From contig NC_061508.1 in assembly GCF_022539505.1 (NCBI RefSeq), forward strand, positions 344,609,484 through 344,673,483: a stretch of DNA of 64,000 nt, in the 5' to 3' direction. Each line of letters begins with the position of its first letter. Position 1 is the stretch's first letter. The stretch is from Lolium rigidum. Lineage: Eukaryota; Streptophyta; Magnoliopsida; Poales; Poaceae. Below the pieces are notes generated by a model. The model was given only the letters and a program-made list of their open reading frames with translations. It had not been told where the DNA came from and made no database searches. Made by a program: the position numbers and the translations under genes. Shown here piece after piece: positions 57,306 to 64,000 of this stretch.

Positions 57306-57917
57306 ATGTAGTCCTACCCCTCTAGGAAAACTCTACCACAAATTAAACCAAATTATTTTAGAAAACCAACCCATTTAGACCAGTCCAAAGCGAGACCATA
57401 AGAGAACAAGCCGAAACTTCTACGCAAGCCCGAGTTCTTCATGTGCTATGCTAGTATTTGGACTGGTGCTGAGAGGCCCATTTAGGCACATGCAGCCCAT
57501 TACTAAATCCCGAACACTAGTGCCATCACCAAACTTTAGTCCCACATTGCTAAGGGAAGAAGGTTTGGACCAACTTATAAGGTATGCTCTTGTTGACATG
57601 TAAAATGGTAGAAACACACATAGGGCTACACCATAAATCTTTGTAGCGCGTGCGCTCGCGTGAATATTCGCGACTTAAGACTTAGGACGCTTGGCGATGG
57701 CGCGGCTAGCTGCCTAGCAAATAATATCTATTTTTTTTGCCCAACAAAATCACAAGTTAACCCCATTTGATTTTTTTGTTGTTCAAATTTGCAGGTGCCA
57801 ACCAAGGCGAGTTTTTATTTTATATATTTGGGATGGAAATTCGGTCCATGTTGAGAACGACGTGAAGGGGACTAGTTGGTTTATTTATTTATTTTGTATA
57901 CCTAAGATGGAAATTCG
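57306..57917. other. no gene identified
   Basis: Contains AACTTTAGTCCCACATTGCT, a word seen in many grass LTRs, and a partial duplication of GATGGAAATTCGGTCCA at 57833 and 57907. Confidence 0.4.
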
Positions 57918-57919
57918 GT

Positions 57920-58253
57920 CCACACCATAGGGCGGCGCGGGCCCCCTCTGGCCGCGCGGCCCTATGGTGGCGGCGCCTCGTCGCCCCACTTCGTATCCCT
58001 TTCGGTCTTCTGGAAGGTTCGTGGCAAAATAGGACCCTGGGTCTTGATTTCGTCCGATTCCGAGAATATTTCGTTACTAGGATTTCGAAACCAAAAACAG
58101 CAGAAAACAACAGAATCGGCTCTTCGGCATCTCGTTAATAGGTTAGTTCCAGAAAATGCACGAATATGACATAAAGTGTGCATAAAACATGTAGGTATCA
58201 TCAATAATATGGCATGGATCATAAGAAATTATCGATACGTCGGAGACGTATCA
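57920..58253 (-). repeat. Athila-like LTR fragment, inverted
   Basis: On the minus strand from 58253 it reads TGATACGTCTCCGACGTATC, then the same order as the LTRs at 18973 and 41778 (GAAATATTCTCGGAATCGGA near 58065), and stops about 330 bp in at the GC-rich block. Its 5' tip abuts Transposase_28-element sequence at 58254. Confidence 0.88.
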
Positions 58254-58475
58254 AAGAGCGCCAGCGTCACGAAGCCGGAGACCTCTGAGGGAACCGCAAG
58301 GACCTCAACTCCTCCTCCTCAGTCAAGCCCGGTACCATCTGGTACCGGAAACTCTTCTGCCTCCCCTCTGGGAGGCACCTCAAGTGCGGGGCGCGCGGCC
58401 CCTACACCTCCAGATCTCAGTCCTAGAGCTCCGGACGAAGCAAGGCCGACCATGGAGCGACACGGTAGTCGGTGA
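58254..58475 (+). mobile_element. 3' continuation of a Transposase_28-type element
   Basis: It starts AGAGCGCCAGCGTCACGAAG, the same sequence that precedes the gap at 37977-38011, and then continues further (SSPVPSGTGNSSASPLGGTS, a Pro/Ser-rich linker). It is truncated on the left by the Athila-like LTR. It shows what lies beyond the point lost at 38011 in the other copy. Confidence 0.75.
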
Positions 58476-59377
58476 CGTGGTCAGATGGAGGCAGATGAGG
58501 ACAAAGAATGGAAGAGCGCGCGGTTGCCGGAACATAGGTATGAGATGGATATACCAGGTGGGCCAATGTGCAGCTGGTGTGATGCTTCGGAATCACAAAG
58601 GAGACGCGATCGCTGGAATGGCATGCCCTCTAGAGAACATAAATTAGTGTGGCAACCGCATAAACAATGCCGTCGTTGAAAGGACTAGAATACTTGAAAA
58701 GGATTGGGTGCTTATCGCCATGTATCAAATCAGACTTGCTTGAACTCATACAAGCATGCACTCGGAGTCATCGAGATCTTGAGCCCGCCTAACTTAGCCA
58801 AGTTCCCTTGCTTATAGTTTAATAGGATTTATATAGCTTGCGATGATGATCCCGGGATTTATCCTTCTGGGGGTAACTCTTTTATCACCTCCATAAAGCA
58901 CCACTAGGCATTCCTTGAGAAAATTCTAGTTCGATCGATCCAAGAAACCATACGAAGGACACAACTGGCTTTTGTTTATTTACGGCGGCAATTTTGTCCT
59001 TAACAGATCGTGATAAACCATCTTCTTAGATAAAAAAAAGGGAGTCACCCCTGATTTCATTAAGGAAACCAGCGTGCTACATAGTATCATCACACACCTT
59101 ACAACACATCAAACACTAAGATATACAGAGTACTACAGATAGTTTTCCTCACAAACAACAGTTCTCAACAAGGCTAAAGCGAAAAGAAAAAGAAGTTTGC
59201 GGTGAAGAAAAGCTGAGGCCAAGAAAGAGAGAGGCTACATTGTTGACAAACCACGTAATCGCATCGACAGCCCAAGCCCAACAAAGCCGGGAGCCGCCGT
59301 GCCCATTTTCCTGTCGTAGCAGTAGGTTTCGCTCGCTCCCTTGTCCTCGCTCGACGGCGCCGCCTTCTTCCACCGGC
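58476..59377. other. no gene supported
   Basis: A short stretch around 58540-58640 reads AAGVMLRNHKGDAIAGMACP, faintly like an RNase H-type domain of a LINE or gypsy element. It is too short to call. An A-run at about 59032-59040 precedes LINE-like text. The rest is unassigned. Confidence 0.35.
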
Positions 59378-60086
59378 ATGCCGAATCCCGCGGATCGCTC
59401 TCCCCCGCCGGAGGAATGCTGCACTTCGACTCTCGTCAGGTAAGCGAAATCTTGTCGGGTAAGTGAAGCTAAGCCTTCCCCCTCTTCTTTTTCACGGATC
59501 CCTTTAGTTAGTTTTTCTCTACGTGTTTGTGCAGGTCTCCCTCCGGCGGGGCCGAGACGGCGGCCGAGAGACTCACGGACGACCAGATCCTCTCGCGCGT
59601 GCCCGCCAAATCGCTCGTGCCGCTTCAAGTGCGTCTCGAAGCACCGGCTGAGCCTCACCAACGACCGGAAATACCGCAAGAAGCTCCCCCAGACACTCGC
59701 CGGAGTCTTCTACAGCTGCCTCAGCAGCGGGGACGGGTTACTGGATCCATTTGTCCAGTTCACCAGTGCCACGCCGAGGTATCGCGCTCCGATCTGCACC
59801 TCTCTCGCGCGCCTTCTTGCCCAACCACCGCTGCGCCATCCTCTTGGACGGCTGCAACGGCCTGCTCCTCCTCGCTGTGGTACTCCGGTGCCCGGGGCCC
59901 CGAGTGCTGCTACATCGTGTGCAATCCCGCGACGGAGCGATGGGTCGCGTTGCCGGACCCCAACCAGGTCAATAAGGAGGACGTATTGCATCTGGGTCTG
60001 AGTTTCGATCCGGCCGTGTCCTCCCATTTCCATGTGTTTGCGTTCCTGAAGGAGAAGGCTGGCTGCGAGTGGGACCCCTACCGGTC
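59378..60086 (+). pseudogene. F-box protein with FBA-like domain, multiple frameshifts
   Basis: A short first exon (MPNPADRSPPPEECCTSTLV, 59378 to about 59440) ends at a GTAAGC donor; exon 2 follows TGTGCAG at 59534. It encodes an F-box (LTDDQILSRVPAKSLV), then two bases are lost near 59617. The next frame reads KCVSKHRLSLTNDRKYRKKL. A second shift near 59815 leads to LPNHRCAILLDGCNGLLLL, and a third near 59890 to YIVCNPATERWVALPDPNQV and SSHFHVFAFLKEKAGCEWDP. The piece order is that of a plant F-box/FBA protein. At 60087 the similarity stops and unrelated GC-rich DNA begins. It is non-functional. Confidence 0.85.
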
Positions 60087-60445
60087 ACGAATCGCCCAAG
60101 ACACGCGCGGTCGGTCACGGACCTGCCCACGAACCTCCTCTTCTCGCACATACACGCGCGCGCGGTCGAATCAAATCCAACGAAACCACCATCCCCCATC
60201 CCCATTTCCATCGATTCGATTTCCCCCAACCCGAGCTAATCCCCACCCTCACCCTCCCTCTCCGCTCCAGCTCAGAGGCGGCGCCGTCGCCGGAGCACGC
60301 GTGCGGCGCTCCTCGACCTTGCCTCGCCGCCTCCCGGGCGCGCCGCTCCCCCGACCTCGCGCGGCGAGCATCCCGCCGGTCGCCGCCACATCCGCGACCC
60401 GCAGCCAGGATCCCCTTCCCCGCCTCCTCAACCACCACTGCAACG
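60087..60445 (+). other. GC-rich, possible 5' exon or leader
   Basis: Pro/Arg-rich in every frame. It ends in CAACGGTGAGTACC, a good splice donor (GTGAGT), as in leaders of grass genes. It may be the first exon of the transcript that includes the duplicated segments and the SRP40-like exon. No conserved protein is visible. Confidence 0.4.
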
Positions 60446-60839
60446 GTGAGTACCAACCTCCTCTCCTCTCCTCTCTCTTGCCCCTAGGACCTCCGATCCG
60501 ACTCGATTCTGCCAGGAGAGTCACCTTTTTCTTCAAAACTTGCTGCGCTGCCATCTTGAATCCACAAGGGACCCAACTGCTGCCCTCTCTCATGCATGTT
60601 TGATCCACTGTGGGTGCTTCTTCGTACTTGCTTGCTTCTGATTCGTGAGAGGATCTACATCAACTTGGATATTCAGATTCGGTTCCAGTAGTAGCATCCC
60701 CTTTCCACCCCCCTCTCTAATCATCCAACATAATTCGACCACTGCACTCATGCGTTATGCATCAGCATACCTTGTTTCGTCGAGCTGTACGAAATTTGAC
60801 TTATTTCTTCTCATGTGCTGTGTCTGTGTCTCGTGCTCC

Positions 60840-61880
60840 GTATGTGCGGGGACGGGAGGCTGTTGCGGTCCCGGACCCGGCCACTCCACCGTGTACCTTC
60901 CCCTACCGCGGCTGCTTCGTCCAGCCTCTGGTGGCCGCCATGCTACAACCCGACCTGCTGCCTGCGTCGACCTGCTGCTGGCCAGTGAGGGGAGCTTCAA
61001 GCCAGACGAGCCGCGAGGTCTGCCTCGTCCGCGCCCAACCAAGACGACGTCCAGGTACGGCAAACACATTCCCAAGATTTTCCTGTGCATACTAGTTTAG
61101 TTGTGGCGCTAGAATTGGCCCTGTGATCCCTGTACTCGTGTTTTTATTTAAATTGTTGTGGTAGTGGACTTGATGAATGCCAAGCTTAAACCTGATGAGT
61201 GTGTACCTGGGAGCCAGCTACCTAGCTGCCCACTCTCATGTTACATCCATATGCATGAGTGTGCTTCTATACATGTTATTTTGCTTTTCAACCGGTTCCT
61301 ATTTTACCCACCAGTCCAGTCCAGTCCATGCGTACCCCCTATTATCTAGCTATCTCTGATGTTTGTGGTTTTCCTTTCTTTATATCTAGCTAACATATTC
61401 ACCTACATAGGTTGCAAGTGCTGGACGCCTTCGTAACAAGGGCCTCGCAACGGCCTAAAACAGGAATTCGAGGGTAATTAGGGATAAATTGCTGAATTAA
61501 AAGTCCTCATAATTATTTTGCAGGAAAGTTGCTCAAGTTTTCCTTGTGTGTATGTGCAGGGAGGGGAGGTTGTTGCAGTATTGGCCCTGGCCAGTCCACC
61601 ATCTCGCTTCCCCTACTGTGGCTGCTTCGTTTTCTGGCTCTGGTAGCGGCCATGGTACACCCCGAGCTGCTACCAGCGTCGACCTCGTGCTGCAGCTCCC
61701 ACATGCTGCCGGCCACCACTCCGGGGACGTCCGCAAGCCCCACCAAGGTCCGCCTCGTCCGCGCCGAATCAAGATCACGTGCGGGTACGCCAAACACATT
61801 CCCAAGATTTTCCTGTGCATACTAGTTTAGTTGTGAGCTAGAATTGGCCCTGTGATCCCTGTCCTCGAGTTTTTATTTAA
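60840..61880 (+). repeat. tandem duplication of an exon-like segment
   Basis: Segments 60840-61160 and 61546-61880 are homologous. Each starts GTATGTGCAGGG or TGTATGTGCAGGG (an acceptor), has a GC-rich body of about 200-220 bp (VAAMLQPDLLPASTCC versus VAAMVHPELLPASTSC), and ends at a donor-like GTACG followed by CAAACACATTCCCAAGATTT. The flanking intron-like sequence is duplicated too. The bodies differ by indels that shift frame. Confidence 0.85.
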
Positions 61881-62693
61881 CTTGTTGTTTCGTGGAATCG
61901 ATGAATGTCAACCTTAAACCTGACTGTACCGACCAAGGCTCAAGCTTAAACCAAGACGACTTGCTTCTTTTTCATCCAAGATAAGTCGACCACGCTGATG
62001 ATATGCTGGCCACTGGCATCAACCTAAATGTTTGGATTCAGCCATGCTTAAAGTACTTGGTCAAATTACATATGACCTTCTGAAATTTCACGATGCCTCA
62101 AAAGTTCTATCATATGCTTCAATAGCATGAAGCACATCTGTAGCCTCATGAATTGCGTGATTAAAGTTTGACCAAACGTTTTCACCATCAATTATTGCTC
62201 GATTTCTTATGTATCCCCAGGATTGCAAATTATTTTCTCGCTTTAGGATCTGATCATGGAATTTTCAAGTGTTCCTTGTAGTAATCATGTAGCTGCTGTA
62301 ACTTTTGGTTCTATTTAATTCACAAGTCAGTCTGCTTTTCATGATGTTACTGCAATTACAAGCTTTCCAGTTTATATTATTACATCACAATGGATTCGAC
62401 TTCTCCCAGGTTCCTATTCCGGTGGTGCTGCTGTCCACCGGAGCTCCTGATTGCGCTGCCAGCCTCCATGTCTCCGAGCCAATGGCCTGCTCACACGCCC
62501 TCCTCCTTTTCTTCCTGTTAATGGCCACCACTCCCGGCGAGTGAGACCAATTCCCCGATCTGCTGCTCGTTATCTGTGCTATGCACCTACATTTTCCATG
62601 AAATATTTCAGCATATAGTTGAAAATAATGGATTATGTACATTCTGATAATTGGCAAGTAACTGATTATTCATGTCATGTCCATTCACTGCAG
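61881..62693. other. intron-like or intergenic sequence
   Basis: AT-rich with one GC-richer exon-like block at about 62410-62545 (SEPMACSHALLLFFLLMATT, then stop). It has no recognised domain. Confidence 0.4.
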
Positions 62694-62771
62694 CCTAAAA
62701 CTGTGAATGCATTTCAAAGGGTGGAGCTGGATGATGTTAAGCTTGCTGATGTAAGACTTCAGGATAATCAG
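62694..62771 (+). pseudogene. Nopp140/SRP40-like C-terminal exon fragment
   Basis: A 78-nt block between CACTGCAG and a GTACAG donor reads PKTVNAFQRVELDDVKLADV then RLQDNQ. NAFQRVxxDxVxxxDxRLxDN is the start of the SRP40 C-terminal domain of nucleolar phosphoprotein Nopp140 and relatives, which act in the nucleolus with snoRNPs. The next part of that domain (the WAK/GYGAKAQ region) should follow in another exon, but I find no trace up to 63200. The gene is therefore truncated, or the piece is a captured exon. Its link to the duplicated segments upstream is unproven. Confidence 0.55.
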
Positions 62772-63578
62772 GTACAGGAATCACCTTCTAATCTTAAGAT
62801 GTTATGATTGCATTCCCAGTTTCCTCCTGTCTTCGTAACAATTACAGAAACCACCTTCCAATCTTCTGTAGCTAGCAGTTTCTGAAAATGCAAACTGAGG
62901 TTAAATGACTCCCAAGTTTCCTCCTGTCTTGGTAAGTACGGAAATGATATTGAAGTGACCAATTCGATGCATGACCGGAGGATGGAAGAACAACAAGTGG
63001 AAGCTGAACTACTGTTTGGTTTGAACGCCCGGGTTGTATTGGTTGTGGTTTGCTATTTGTAACTCCAAATCTGGAATGTTGGTGGTAGTCGATGTTTCTT
63101 GTAATGCTCCCGATCGTAATGTGTGTTTGGTTAGACTTGCGATGGATTTGGGTTGTGCTGCTCAGCTGTTGCACTTTTATTGATTGTTACTGTTTGAATT
63201 GTCATTTGAATAGCCAAAAATAAGGATAGGTAATGCTGAATTTTCCTGATACCCCAAATGGGCCAGAATCGATCAGAGTAATTGGCCCACGATGAAGTGG
63301 CCGCCAGTTAGACCTGCACAAGCATGTACGTGATCCAGCTAGCTGGCCCAAGCGAGAACAAAATGAAAGTGAAAGTGAGGCTAGCTAGCTAGCTAGTCTG
63401 ACTTGATGGCCTCTGGGACGCGTGTAGCTAGCTATTGTTGGTAGCTTGTAGTAATTTAGTAGGGAGTAGCCCACTCACGCATCCCGATTATTTATCAAGT
63501 GAGGACTTCTCTTGCAAGATATCATGAGTTATGACCTATTTGTACCTGATCCATGCATGGCTTGACACAGCCGTAGAC
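62772..63578. other. no gene identified
   Basis: Contains a direct repeat CAGTTTCCTCCTGTCTT / AAGTTTCCTCCTGTCTT (62818 and 62914) and a GCTAGCTAGCTAGCTAG run near 63382. It looks like a 3' region followed by intergenic DNA. Confidence 0.45.
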
Positions 63579-63664
63579 GTATTGATTTCACCAAGATTGT
63601 TAGCTAAAATCATTAGCGATAGTATTGATTCCACCAACATTGTTAGCCGAAAGCATCAGCGACA
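63579..63664. repeat. 43-bp tandem duplication
   Basis: GTATTGATTTCACCAAGATT (63579) and GTATTGATTCCACCAACATT (63622), each followed by GTTAGC and an ATCAGCGA-like end. Confidence 0.85.
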
Positions 63665-63689
63665 ACAATCTAGATCGACTTGGTACATG

Positions 63690-63897
63690 CTTGTCTCGGC
63701 GAGATTCTAGCTCTCTAGGTCGAAGGGACGCTCGAGTTGAGACATGTACCAACAACTCTCGTGGTGTTGAACGCTGCATGTTCATCGGAAAGGCTTGACT
63801 CGGCGAGATTTTAGTTCTCTAGGCTGAAAGGATGCTCGAGCTGAGACATGTACCAACAATAACAATTCATGGTGTTGATGCTGCATGTTCATCGGAG
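63690..63897. repeat. ~104-bp tandem duplication
   Basis: Copies start at 63690 (CTTGTCTCGGCGAGATTCTA) and 63794 (CTTGACTCGGCGAGATTTTA) and share GAGACATGTACCAACAA and GCTGCATGTTCATCGGA. They differ by substitutions and small indels. Confidence 0.88.
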
Positions 63898-64000
63898 GCG
63901 ACAAAAGAACACTAGGGCACCACCGTCAAACCCTGCATCCCTTCGGAGGCGAGACAATTCATTCTTTCATTCAGTTGAATGCGTGAGAGTACGATATATA

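Noticed and set aside
58540..58640. RNase H-like peptide AAGVMLRNHKGDAIAGMACP
   Set aside because: Too short and without the catalytic acidic residues in context; it could be chance or retroelement scrap.
1..64000. tRNA, rRNA and microRNA genes
   Set aside because: Scanning by eye showed no tRNA-like A/B boxes with a full cloverleaf and no rRNA blocks. A covariance-model scan would be needed to exclude small RNA genes.

Overview
This is nuclear DNA from a large-genome Pooideae grass, of the wheat/barley/rye or oat/ryegrass type. The window is mostly nested transposable elements: TNP2-type CACTA elements, copia LTRs beginning TGTTGGAGATATGCC, Athila-like gypsy elements with a tRNA-Asp primer site, a Tourist-type MITE and plant LINE tails. 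Its one clearly intact conserved gene is spliced with plant-type introns. I cannot fix genus or species. Three runs of exactly 100 N (13545-13644, 38012-38111, 52622-52721) are scaffold gaps, and the sequence type changes across each one.

Layout. 1-7479: 3' part of a CACTA element with a decayed minus-strand transposase, a frameshifted AP2/ERF-like ORF with its own TATA box, and a broken ORF of unknown function. It abuts an F-box gene fragment. 7480-9070: two minus-strand F-box fragments and a 5'-truncated LINE with a 17-bp target duplication. 9071-11141: copia LTR plus RNase H remnant (minus). 11142-13544: unclassified repeat DNA. 13645-18620: about 15 diverged copies of a ~333-bp satellite. 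18761-22058: copia scrap and a truncated Athila-like element with gag. 22103-28598: a minus-strand host gene whose reading frame and intron phases can be followed through three exons. A complete 5,144-bp CACTA element (TTC/TTC duplication) split its first exon, and a 1,171-bp solo LTR (CCTAC/CCTAC) sits inside that element.

28600-34870 is the most gene-like part. It holds a fragment of a DCN1-like UBA exon, the intact four-exon gene for ribosomal protein eL30 (minus strand, with TATA, telo-box and TGGGCY motifs), and a 304-bp MITE with TAA duplications. 34870-46242: decayed gypsy-type element, gap, a non-autonomous Athila-like element carrying a 245-aa ORF instead of gag-pol, and a second copia LTR in plus orientation. 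46243-52621: an intact 138-aa orphan gene with a good promoter, a GRF zinc-finger pseudogene, a minisatellite whose ~49-bp unit is itself a hairpin, a LINE tail, and an F-box gene cut by another CACTA end. 52722-64000: ABC-transporter scrap, a TIR element built from minisatellite DNA, LTR fragments, a frameshifted F-box gene, and a Nopp140/SRP40-like exon fragment next to a tandemly duplicated exon-like segment.

The genes do not form a pathway. Only eL30 is confidently functional, and the 138-aa orphan is a candidate. Everything else is transposon sequence, or gene pieces that transposons have cut or stranded. Domain calls come from reading translations by eye, without database searches.
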